Shown: positions 1-5,789 of the stretch, piece by piece | Layout: each line of letters starts with the position of its first letter | How positions within the stretch are numbered: position 1 is the stretch's first letter | Assembly (NCBI GenBank): GCA_021107345.1 | Contig: JAIOSX010000078.1 | Location: 1-7,407 of the forward strand | Direction: 5' to 3' | DNA: 7,407 bases | DNA from: Candidatus Aegiribacteria sp. | GTDB lineage: Bacteria; Fermentibacterota; Fermentibacteria; Fermentibacterales; Fermentibacteraceae | Program-made: the position numbers and the translations under genes | Notes under the pieces: generated by a model | Told to the model about the DNA's origin: nothing | The model's input: the letters and a program-made list of their open reading frames with translations, nothing else | The model's database searches: none

Positions 1-1371
1 GAGTATTCCAGAGAAATGGCAAAATATTTGTTACTTCGTGAATCCGTAAATGAGATAATTGACACTATTAATAGTGTATCCGCTTACTTCAGAAATCAAG
101 GAGGTTGGGGTTTCTCACAAGTTGCTTTCGAGCTTGGTCGGCACGCAGAAGAAGACTGCAGAATCGCGCAAATCATAAAGGAACTATTTAAGCAAGATAT
201 AGATAGTTTCCAGCATAACTTTGCAGTCAACATATGTAACGAATGGTTATTCACTGTTAGAGAAAGAAAAGGTTCATCCGAAGCTGCTGAATTGTGTGAG
301 ACGATTTTATCCTGGACACTTTGCGAAACTCATAAGATAGGCTTACTTATCGCATTATATAGAAGAGAACTAACTCATGATAGTACTGCTGAGATTCAAA
401 TGCTTCGTAAACACGAAGGTTTATTTACTTCAAACGGAAAGACTACAGAATATCTTGCATTGCTATCATTTACCGCTAGTATTGACTTCAAAAAGTTCAA
501 GAACATTGCAAACCGATTACTCGATGTTTTAGATATAGATGAAAAAGAAACTGCAACATATCAGATCCTTCACACAATACATACATTGAAATTGATTCAT
601 AATAGAGATAGTGATTTCCAGTTACCGAAAGAAATTTCTGATTGGATACTAAGCAAAATTGTCAATCTCCCACAAATGAGCTTTTGGAATGATAACACAA
701 TGCTTGAAATCGATGACATATTTAAAGCTGAATTACCAAGTATACGCTGGCTTTATAAAACACTGAAGATGCGATTGCAGATGGCAGCATCTGATGATGA
801 ATTCAAAATTATACCTGTTCATAGCCGGATATCTGAAATCGTAAGGGTGCTCCCAGAGAAAGGCGATATTGACCCAGATGAACAAGAAGCTGTCAAAGGA
901 ATGTTAGAATTCATAGATAGTAAGGATTTTCTAGGCTATAGTTTTCCAGAATACTTACATGATGTTGACCCTTATGGGCGGGTAGTACCTGAATTGGTTG
1001 CAGGACATTTTAAAAGCACATCCAATAAAGAATATAAGGATATATGGAAATGGGTTAGAATTGGATCGGTATATAAAGATGGTTCTAAAGCATGGAGAAC
1101 GATTGCCGAATCAGCTTGTGATATTGCTGCTACATGTGATGAAAGGACGAAACATAAGATTTGGAGTTCTCTCCAACCGTATACATATAGATCATGGAGT
1201 GCCCCTGTAGGGGAAGTTGCGAATGTATTCTATGAAGCGATATCGGATGCTGAGAAGAGATTAAGTGAAGAGGACTATCCAAGTATGATCCCGTTCAGAA
1301 ATTGGGTACTCGAGGGTGTTAAAGAAGATCTCAAGCGAGAGATAGAGCGTCTTGAGGAGGATAACAGATGA
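1..1371 (+). CDS. Hypothetical alpha-helical protein, probably 5'-partial
   Basis: I do not recognise this protein. The first ATG is at base 16, but the frame is open back to base 1 (Glu-Tyr-Ser-Arg-Glu before the Met) and no convincing SD precedes the ATG, so the true start is probably outside the window. At least 451 residues are present. The sequence is mostly amphipathic helices with scattered Trp, Leu and Ile, no signal peptide, no membrane segment and no P-loop or catalytic motif that I can see. It ends in a charged helix (KEDLKREIERLEEDNR). This texture suits a HEAT- or TPR-like helical scaffold, such as the C-terminal sensor half of a large STAND/NACHT-type NTPase, but that is inference only. 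Its stop overlaps the next start (ATGA), so it is co-translated with a HEPN-like protein, which suggests that the two act together. The gene is AT-rich, like the next three. Confidence 0.75.
   Translation, partial: EYSREMAKYLLLRESVNEIIDTINSVSAYFRNQGGWGFSQVAFELGRHAEEDCRIAQIIKELFKQDIDSFQHNFAVNICNEWLFTVRERKGSSEAAELCETILSWTLCETHKIGLLIALYRRELTHDSTAEIQMLRKHEGLFTSNGKTTEYLALLSFTASIDFKKFKNIANRLLDVLDIDEKETATYQILHTIHTLKLIHNRDSDFQLPKEISDWILSKIVNLPQMSFWNDNTMLEIDDIFKAELPSIRWLYKTLKMRLQMAASDDEFKIIPVHSRISEIVRVLPEKGDIDPDEQEAVKGMLEFIDSKDFLGYSFPEYLHDVDPYGRVVPELVAGHFKSTSNKEYKDIWKWVRIGSVYKDGSKAWRTIAESACDIAATCDERTKHKIWSSLQPYTYRSWSAPVGEVANVFYEAISDAEKRLSEEDYPSMIPFRNWVLEGVKEDLKREIERLEEDNR
1354..1360 (+). promoter_or_regulatory. 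Shine-Dalgarno of the HEPN-like gene
   Basis: GAGGAGG ends 7 bases before the ATG at 1368. It lies inside the last codons of the upstream gene, so translation of the HEPN-like protein can both restart at the ATGA overlap and initiate on its own. It decides the start. Confidence 0.75.
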
Positions 1372-2174
1372 GTACTGAATTCCTTCGGAATGGTATTAAT
1401 TGTACTATAGAAACTATTCGAAACGCTCAAATGTTTTACAGCACTCCTGATATTCTACCTGAAAATGTGACTAAAGAAGCGCATAGCGCATGTAGCGAAG
1501 CACTCCGATTATTAGAAAGAGCATTAATATCATTACCTGGACGAAAATATTCAGAAATTCTCCTAGACAGGATGCTTGGTGAAAGTGATCTTACTGAAAA
1601 TAACTCTATAAGACTAAATGATATGGAGCTACCTTTCAGCGTAGCAAGAACATTCGCGTTTCAGAATTATACTACTATTACATGGGTAATATATGATCTT
1701 GCATTTCAGGCATTAGACTTCTGGTTATGCACATGGCCACACTGGAGAAATAATGCTGAACACTCGAAACTTGTAAAGACAATTATTACTATGAAAGGAA
1801 AGGATGCATGTGCAGCTGATTCGATACATATACTTGATGTATATGGACTTCCAATTAGCATTTCATATTGCATCAGAAATGCATTTTCTCACGATGGGGA
1901 TACAATAGCTGAGGGAAATATCTTTGAATCCGAGCATAATGACCAAGGATTTCGACCATCCGGTGAAATGATTAAATACATCAAGGATTGGTGCAGCGAT
2001 AAAAAAATAACTGGGAAGAACACTCTTCAAGCAGAACAATGGTCTTGGGAAATCGAATGCCTCTATGCTCTTCTGCAATCCAGTAATGGGGAAATAGATA
2101 AAGCGCTTAATTCTATCATGGCATGGACTAGTGCAAAGATTGAGAAACAAATAGAATTATTAGCTGTACAATAA
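1368..2174 (+). CDS. HEPN-like protein with RNxxxH motif (putative RNase)
   Basis: This 268-residue protein starts at an ATG that overlaps the upstream stop by 4 bases (ATGA). GAGGAGG at 1354-1360 lies 7 bases upstream, which fixes the start. It is predicted all-helical and cytoplasmic, with no signal peptide. The notable feature is IRNAFSHDG around residues 169-177. R170 and H175 form the Rx4H (RNxxxH) signature of HEPN ribonucleases, which act as effectors in many toxin-antitoxin, abortive-infection and CRISPR-associated systems. In those families Arg and His sit on one helix and complete the RNase site in a dimer. The N-terminal half (Cys/Glu/Arg-rich helices, then an aromatic stretch at 111-135) matches nothing I know. 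The family call rests on one motif plus helical content, so an inactive or unrelated helical protein is possible. Coupling to the upstream gene suggests a sensor/effector or toxin/antitoxin arrangement, which is inference. Confidence 0.6.
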   Translation: MSTEFLRNGINCTIETIRNAQMFYSTPDILPENVTKEAHSACSEALRLLERALISLPGRKYSEILLDRMLGESDLTENNSIRLNDMELPFSVARTFAFQNYTTITWVIYDLAFQALDFWLCTWPHWRNNAEHSKLVKTIITMKGKDACAADSIHILDVYGLPISISYCIRNAFSHDGDTIAEGNIFESEHNDQGFRPSGEMIKYIKDWCSDKKITGKNTLQAEQWSWEIECLYALLQSSNGEIDKALNSIMAWTSAKIEKQIELLAVQ

Positions 2175-2269
2175 AAATATTGTTCAATCATAAATTATCT
2201 GAAACGGAATCTTATTTGACGCTAATCACCAGACCATAATGAAGGATATTTAAGAAAGGAAATAATTAG
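2175..2269. other. AT-rich gap before tcmP; only an SD visible
   Basis: This 95-base spacer holds AGAAAGGA (2253-2260), 9 bases before the TcmP ATG. TTGACG occurs near 2215, but no -10 lies at proper spacing (CATAAT follows after only 13 bases). There is no hairpin followed by a T-run. It therefore does not show whether the TcmP gene is transcribed separately from the HEPN pair. Confidence 0.5.
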
Positions 2270-3364
2270 ATGGCTATCCCTGAAGAAACAATCTGGGAAG
2301 CGAAGCCACATACACTTGCGAAACATGATATCCTCAAGCGCTATTTGCAGGCCTGGTTTCCGATTATTGATAGTTGGTCAAATAGTCTGATTTATCTTGA
2401 TGGTTTTTGTGGACCTGGCAGATATGAAGGAGGAGAACCCGGCTCACCAATAATTGCTTTGTCAGAAGCTGTAAACCACTCTAGGAAACTCACTGGAAAT
2501 GTTGTATTTCTGTTTAGTGATACAGATTTTGATCGTATTGAAAACTTGAAGAAAGAAATAAAGCAGATTGATGTTCCCATCAATTATGACGTAATACCCC
2601 TACATTGTTCATTCGAGGAATGCTTGGATACATTATTATCCGGAATAAGAGTTATCTCCCAACCTCCAACCTTTGCTCTTATTGATCCATTTGGCTTCAA
2701 AGGTATTCCGTTCAGTATCATTGAAAAACTAATGAAACGTAAAAGCTGTGAATGTCTCATAACTTTTATGGTTGATTCGATGAATAGATGGTTGAAGCTG
2801 GATCAAGCTGAGATAGCAAAGCACATTCAACTTGCTTTCGGTATTGATGAAGGAATACCGATTGATCTTAACAACACTTCAAATCGCGTCATTGCTTTGA
2901 GAGATGCTTATTATGCGAGACTTGGTACAATTGCCCGATATATAAGACATTTCGAGATGAGAGATGATCACGGTAGAATTATTTACTACCTGTTTTTCAT
3001 ATCTAATCATCAAACTGGGTTCAAAAAGATGAAAGAAGCGATGTGGAAAGTTGAGCCAAGGGGTTCTTTTCGATTCTCAGATTCAACAAATCCCCAGCAA
3101 AATGTTCTTTTCAGTGATGAGGATTCATGGCTACCGATATTACTAAAGGAAATATCGAATCAGTTCTCAGGTAGAAAGGGAATTGATACTTCTGATGTTC
3201 AAATATTTATTGAAGATGAAACGGCATTCTGCACACCACACATGAAAAAAGCTCTTACAGAGCTTGAAAACAAAGATATGATTGTTGTTGAACCCATCAA
3301 GGTAAATGGGAAGAAAAGGCATGGAAAAACCTTCCCTGAAGGTGTAATCATTAATTTCAACTGA
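2270..3364 (+). CDS. tcmP: Three-Cys-motif partner protein TcmP
   Basis: This 364-residue protein matches the TcmP family in layout and length. It has an N-terminal AKHDILKRYLQAW segment (residues 17-29), then the glycine-rich YLDGFCGPGRYEGG loop (42-55), LFSDTD at 81-86, and ALIDPFGF at 136-143. A GxG-type loop after a strand plus a DPxx motif resembles class I SAM-dependent methyltransferases (motif I, and motif IV like DPPY), so a nucleotide or nucleic-acid methyltransferase is plausible but unproven. The last ~80 residues (about 283-360) look like a winged-helix domain ending in a basic hairpin (KVNGKKRHGK), which suggests nucleic-acid binding. The family is named for its habitual neighbour, the three-cysteine Gp37/Gp68 protein, which follows here after 56 bases. 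The start is set by AGAAAGGA at 2253-2260. Confidence 0.88.
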   Translation: MAIPEETIWEAKPHTLAKHDILKRYLQAWFPIIDSWSNSLIYLDGFCGPGRYEGGEPGSPIIALSEAVNHSRKLTGNVVFLFSDTDFDRIENLKKEIKQIDVPINYDVIPLHCSFEECLDTLLSGIRVISQPPTFALIDPFGFKGIPFSIIEKLMKRKSCECLITFMVDSMNRWLKLDQAEIAKHIQLAFGIDEGIPIDLNNTSNRVIALRDAYYARLGTIARYIRHFEMRDDHGRIIYYLFFISNHQTGFKKMKEAMWKVEPRGSFRFSDSTNPQQNVLFSDEDSWLPILLKEISNQFSGRKGIDTSDVQIFIEDETAFCTPHMKKALTELENKDMIVVEPIKVNGKKRHGKTFPEGVIINFN

Positions 3365-3404
3365 AGCATTGTCATTGAACTATAGTATACATATGTTTAC
3401 ATAG

Positions 3405-3413
3405 AAAGGAGGG
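3405..3413 (+). promoter_or_regulatory. Strong Shine-Dalgarno before Gp37/Gp68 gene
   Basis: AAAGGAGGG lies 7 bases upstream of the ATG at 3421 and is stronger than the SD of TcmP. The 56-base gap also has a TTGAAC near 3375, but only a poor -10 candidate at the correct distance, so a separate promoter is not supported. Co-transcription with TcmP is the simpler reading. Confidence 0.7.
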
Positions 3414-3420
3414 ATTTGAT

Positions 3421-4167
3421 ATGGCAGCTATTTCTCACATTGAATGGACTAATGCAACCTGGAACCCGGTAACAGGTTGTACAAAAATCAGTGAGGGTTG
3501 TGAAAATTGCTATACTGCGGTAATGGCAAGAAGGCTTCAGGCTATGGGAAATCCGAAATATAGAAATGGTTTTAAAGTTACAACACACGAATGCGCTTTG
3601 GAAATTCCTTTGCATTGGAAAAAGCCAAGATTGGTATTTGTGAATTCCATGAGTGATTTATTCCATCAAGAAGTCCCATTTGAGTTCGTTAATAAAGTAT
3701 TCAAGATTATGGCACAGACCAAACAGCATGCGTATCAGGTTTTAACAAAAAGACCGGAAAGGCTTGTTGAGATTTTTAATAAACTTGAGGTTACTCCTAA
3801 TATTTGGATCGGTGTTACTGTAGAGAGTAACCGACATTATGATCGAATTGACTCGATTAGGAGAATCAGACCGGAAATAAGATTTGTATCATTTGAACCT
3901 CTTCTTACTGATGTTAATGATGTTAATCTATCGGATATTGATTGGGCGATTGTTGGTGGGGAATCAGGTCCTGGTTCTCGACCCATAAAAAATGAATGGG
4001 TTACTGCGATTAGAGAGAAATGTCATAAGAGAAATATCCCGTTCTTCTTCAAACAATGGGGCGGAGTTAATAAGAAAGCCAAAGGCAGAGTTCTTGATGG
4101 TCGTTTATGGGAAGAGATGCCAACCGTTTCTTCAGAATTCTTTTCGCAGAATTACAATCAACTATAA
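3421..4167 (+). CDS. Phage Gp37/Gp68 family protein (DUF5131), three-Cys motif
   Basis: This 248-residue protein is a full-length, canonical member of the phage Gp37/Gp68 family. Visible landmarks, in order: IEWTNATWNPVTGC leading into C20-x6-C27-x2-C30 (GCTKISEGCENCY), VNSMSDLFH (74-82), QVLTKRPERL (106-115), WIGVTVES (129-136), RFVSFEPLL (154-162), WAIVGGESGPGSRPI (175-189) and FFFKQWGG (208-215). The clustered cysteines and the series of strand motifs resemble a radical-SAM or spore-photoproduct-lyase-like barrel with a [4Fe-4S] site. The Cys spacing differs from the classical CxxxCxxC, so the chemistry is unproven. It follows TcmP on the same strand, the standard pairing of these families, and the two probably act in one pathway, perhaps nucleic-acid or nucleotide modification (inference). 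No truncation or frameshift is seen. Confidence 0.92.
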   Translation: MAAISHIEWTNATWNPVTGCTKISEGCENCYTAVMARRLQAMGNPKYRNGFKVTTHECALEIPLHWKKPRLVFVNSMSDLFHQEVPFEFVNKVFKIMAQTKQHAYQVLTKRPERLVEIFNKLEVTPNIWIGVTVESNRHYDRIDSIRRIRPEIRFVSFEPLLTDVNDVNLSDIDWAIVGGESGPGSRPIKNEWVTAIREKCHKRNIPFFFKQWGGVNKKAKGRVLDGRLWEEMPTVSSEFFSQNYNQL

Positions 4168-4228
4168 GCGTAGGCTTGTGAACATGGTTTTCAAGAGAGT
4201 CTCATGCAAGAACAGGTATCTATGTAGT

Positions 4229-4274
4229 TGACCGCTCCATGATGTCAGCATCTAAGACTGTCATGGAGCGGTCA
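4229..4274. terminator. 14-bp perfect inverted repeat between convergent genes
   Basis: TGACCGCTCCATGA (4229-4242) pairs perfectly with TCATGGAGCGGTCA (4261-4274) around an 18-base loop, and G-T pairs can extend the stem by two. It lies 62 bases after the Gp37/Gp68 stop and 10 bases after the stop of the minus-strand 40-codon gene, the position expected of a bidirectional terminator. Neither side has a T-run, so it is not a textbook intrinsic terminator. A structural RNA end, a protein-binding dyad or a mobile-element scar are alternatives. Confidence 0.5.
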
Positions 4275-4283
4275 GTTATTGCA

Positions 4284-4406
4284 CTACTTCTTTCTTGGCT
4301 TTCCAGCATCTGAACGCTTCTTTCTCCATGAGCCATCTTTGTTTCTGGAGCGCGGTTGTTTCCCGACATGCGGAATACCTTTTCCAGCTCTTCTATCCGT
4401 TGCCAT
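4284..4406 (-). CDS. Small highly basic protein, 40 aa
   Basis: A 40-codon frame runs on the minus strand from ATG (4406-4404) to TAG (4286-4284). The ATG is preceded by AAGGAGGTGA (4420-4411), a 10-base match to the anti-SD, with AGGAGG 7 bases from the ATG. A promoter with a perfect TTGACA sits just upstream. The peptide has 8 Lys and 7 Arg against 3 Asp and no Glu, a single Trp (W27), and many Gly, Pro and Ser, ending in RKKRSDAGKPRKK. It should be disordered and bind nucleic acid or another polyanion, with no membrane segment. I do not recognise a family. It is convergent with the Gp37/Gp68 gene and divergent from the XRE-ImmA gene, so it may share control with the latter. A longer 80-codon frame on the same strand lacks an SD and is in a different register. 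This small frame is the better gene. Confidence 0.68.
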   Translation of the reverse strand: MATDRRAGKGIPHVGKQPRSRNKDGSWRKKRSDAGKPRKK

Positions 4407-4410
4407 TTTC

Positions 4411-4420
4411 TCACCTCCTT
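4411..4420 (-). promoter_or_regulatory. Ideal Shine-Dalgarno of the 40-codon gene
   Basis: On the minus strand this reads AAGGAGGTGA, followed by GAAA and then ATG. It is the strongest SD in the window and the main reason for calling such a short frame a gene. Confidence 0.75.
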
Positions 4421-4434
4421 CCAGTTTCGTGTAG

Positions 4435-4462
4435 ATGATAAGCAATTATCACAATATGTCAA
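4435..4462 (-). promoter_or_regulatory. Sigma70-like promoter of the 40-codon gene
   Basis: On the minus strand TTGACA (4462-4457), a 16-base spacer and TATCAT (4440-4435) form a good promoter. The expected start near 4428 leaves a leader of about 20 bases before the ATG, with the SD inside it. The -35 lies in an inverted repeat shared with the divergent promoter. Confidence 0.6.
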
Positions 4463-4505
4463 GATATAACAATCTAGGACAGAATGTCATATATCGTCTT
4501 GACAT
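4456..4505. promoter_or_regulatory. Putative operator region: inverted TGTCA/TGACA half-sites
   Basis: ATGTCAAGA (4456-4464) and TCTTGACAT (4497-4505) are perfect inverted copies that each contain one -35 box. Between them lie GACA-GAA-TGTC (4478-4488) and a 20-base dyad, TGTCA-N10-TGACA (4485-4504), which overlaps the plus-strand -35. Such dyads suit an XRE-type dimer, and the gene just downstream encodes one, so autorepression with joint control of the divergent small gene is likely. Part of the symmetry comes from two identical -35 boxes, which lowers certainty. Confidence 0.45.
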
Positions 4506-4526
4506 GCTCGGCAGAAAGCTTATACT
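4499..4526 (+). promoter_or_regulatory. Sigma70-like promoter of the XRE-ImmA/PIN operon
   Basis: TTGACA (4499-4504), a 16-base spacer and TATACT (4521-4526) are followed by a leader of about 20 bases with AAAGGAGG (4544-4551) before the ATG at 4555. It is the only clear promoter of the right block, so the downstream genes, which overlap or nearly touch, probably depend on it. Confidence 0.65.
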
Positions 4527-4554
4527 TCAATCATTGAGAGTTGAAAGGAGGAGT

Positions 4555-5202
4555 ATGTCCAATATTGGTGATACCATTCGCAATCTTAGAGAGAGAATGG
4601 GTGTACGCCAGGATAAGCTTGCAGAATGGGTCGGTGTATCCAGAGGAACCATTGCGCAGGTGGAACACGGTAACAGAGATCTCGAATCGCTGGAGCTTTT
4701 CAAGATCGCTGATTTCTTCGGGTGTACTGTGTCGGATCTTCTGAACAGGAAGGTCGAGGAATTCGATCCAGCCTGTGTCAGATTCAGACGTTCTATCGGT
4801 GTTCAGGATGATACGGTCTGGGAAGCAGTTGTTAGGAGCATCAAGCTGGCAAGAGAAACTGCCAACCTCAGAGATATCCTGGGTGTAGGGATGTCTGAGG
4901 CCCATGTCCCGAGTTACAGGATAGCTGTTGCGAATAAGGCCGAAGCAATCCGACAGGGCTACCGGATTGCTCTGAAGGAACGTAATCGACTTGGTCTGGG
5001 AGCCGACAGGATAGAGAACATCGGTGAGCTGATGGAGTTGCAGGGAGTATATGCTGGTGAATTGGAGATGCCTGATGATGTCTCAGGCTTCACTATAAGC
5101 CTTGGTGACCCGGGCTCCATATGCATGGTCAATGAGCATCATCCCGGTCTGAGAAAGCGCTTCTCACTTGCTCATGAGTATGGCCATGCGGCGCAGTTGT
5201 AA
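4555..5202 (+). CDS. N-terminal product: XRE repressor with truncated ImmA domain
   Basis: The 215-residue product starts at an ATG behind AAAGGAGG and about 20 bases after the predicted transcription start. An earlier in-frame ATG at 4435 lies upstream of the promoter and is rejected. Residues ~3-60 are a standard XRE/Cro-cI helix-turn-helix (IGDTIRNLRERMGVRQ..., recognition segment GVSRGTIAQVEHGNRD). Residues ~80-180 are a helical linker. From ~160 the ImmA/IrrE N-lobe follows (IENIGELMELQGVYAGEL, VSGFTISLGDPGSICMVNEHH, RKRFSLAHEYGHA). H207, E208 and H211 are the HExxH zinc and catalytic residues, but the chain stops four residues later (after Ala-Ala-Gln-Leu) without the third ligand. It can probably still bind DNA and repress the divergent promoters; proteolysis is not expected. 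In intact relatives ImmA cleaves a repressor partner or acts as an antitoxin-regulator. Confidence 0.72.
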   Translation: MSNIGDTIRNLRERMGVRQDKLAEWVGVSRGTIAQVEHGNRDLESLELFKIADFFGCTVSDLLNRKVEEFDPACVRFRRSIGVQDDTVWEAVVRSIKLARETANLRDILGVGMSEAHVPSYRIAVANKAEAIRQGYRIALKERNRLGLGADRIENIGELMELQGVYAGELEMPDDVSGFTISLGDPGSICMVNEHHPGLRKRFSLAHEYGHAAQL

Positions 5203-5267
5203 GCAGAACCGCTGAGAGTAAGGATCTGATAGAGGTCAGGGCGAATGTTTTTGCTGCTGGATTTCTG

Positions 5268-5789
5268 ATGCCGGAATCCGGGTGTTATGAGATGATCCGG
5301 AAGATCGGTAAAGGTTCTCCATCTCGAGAGAGTACCGAGGTGTATGACGAGCAGGATGTCACCCGAATCGAAGAAAGGTACAGCGCGGAGGAACAGCAGA
5401 TCCAGCTGTACGATGCTGCAAGGCTGGCCTTTTACTTTGGTGTCAGCATACAGGCGATGTTGTACAGGCTGAAGAATCTCAGGCTTATCAGCCAGGCAAG
5501 GCTTGAGGCTTTGCTGGAAGGAGAGGGCACCGAAGCAGGTGAGCACCTGAAGAGACTTATGCATCAGAACGATAAGGATGGTCGCCTGGAAGAACCAGAT
5601 TTTTTCAGATGTACTGTTATCAATATGTCACTGGAAGCGCTCCGCAGAGGAAGCATCAGCCGGGGCAAGTGTCTGGAGTTGGGAAGACTGGCTTGTCGAG
5701 ATGACAAATACGAAGATTTCAGTAGTTTCGTTGACGAGATTTCCTTGGAGCAGGTGCCCGTGATGATACCTGGTGAGGGTTCCGAGTGA
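5268..5789 (+). CDS. C-terminal fragment of ImmA/IrrE protein
   Basis: This frame is open from 5178, but the first ATG is at 5268, inside the conserved FLMPES motif, and has no SD. The coordinates are therefore a minimal frame, probably not an independently translated gene. Homology begins earlier, with EVRANVFAAGFLMPES from 5232, whose Glu is the expected third zinc ligand. Within the 173 residues, QLYDAARLAFYFGVSIQAMLYRLKNLRLIS (about 46-75, shown by QLYD, FGVS and RLKNLRLIS) is the winged-helix element typical of this family. MSLEALRRGSISRGKCLELG (120-139) corresponds to the antitoxin-like tail seen more clearly in the second ImmA gene. The stop overlaps the PIN start (GTGA), which preserves the antitoxin-then-toxin coupling. 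If ribosomes reach it only by rare shifting or internal initiation, coupling to the PIN gene would be weakened. Confidence 0.5.
   Translation: MPESGCYEMIRKIGKGSPSRESTEVYDEQDVTRIEERYSAEEQQIQLYDAARLAFYFGVSIQAMLYRLKNLRLISQARLEALLEGEGTEAGEHLKRLMHQNDKDGRLEEPDFFRCTVINMSLEALRRGSISRGKCLELGRLACRDDKYEDFSSFVDEISLEQVPVMIPGEGSE

Larger units (their letters stand above)
4555..5789 (+). pseudogene. XRE-HTH / ImmA-IrrE metallopeptidase, split by frameshift
   Basis: Read across one frame change near 5188-5202, this is a single XRE + ImmA/IrrE gene of about 410 codons. The order is HTH, linker, ImmA N-lobe, HEYGH, zinc-ligand helix (EVRANVFAAGFLMPES), winged helix and C-terminal tail. Frame 1 meets TAA at 5200-5202 ten codons after the start of AHEYGH. 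Homology resumes without loss in the -1 frame at AGC AGA ACC (5202 onward), which is open from 5178 to 5789. From memory of the family, only about half the usual distance separates HExxH from the SRT.../EVRAN block, so I infer a small out-of-frame deletion rather than a one-base sequencing slip. No slippery heptamer is present, so programmed shifting is unlikely. HEYGH and its third ligand end up on different products, so the peptidase should be inactive. The HTH part can still be made. Confidence 0.7.

Noticed and set aside
2175..2269. Promoter before TcmP based on TTGACG near 2215
   Set aside because: The nearest -10-like hexamer (CATAAT) is only 13 bases away, and no good match occurs at 16-18 bases.
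3992..4231. 79-codon plus-strand frame overlapping the end of the Gp37/Gp68 gene
   Set aside because: It starts inside conserved Gp37/Gp68 sequence in another register, without an SD, and its extension past 4167 has no recognisable content.
4220..4462. 80-codon minus-strand frame across the junction
   Set aside because: Its ATG lies within the minus-strand -35 region and has no SD. The 40-codon frame in another register has an ideal SD and a promoter, so the longer frame is a shadow.
5185..5205. Programmed -1 frameshifting to make full-length XRE-ImmA
   Set aside because: No X-XXY-YYZ slippery heptamer or obvious downstream pseudoknot is visible before the TAA, and the interval is short for the family, so a deletion fits better.
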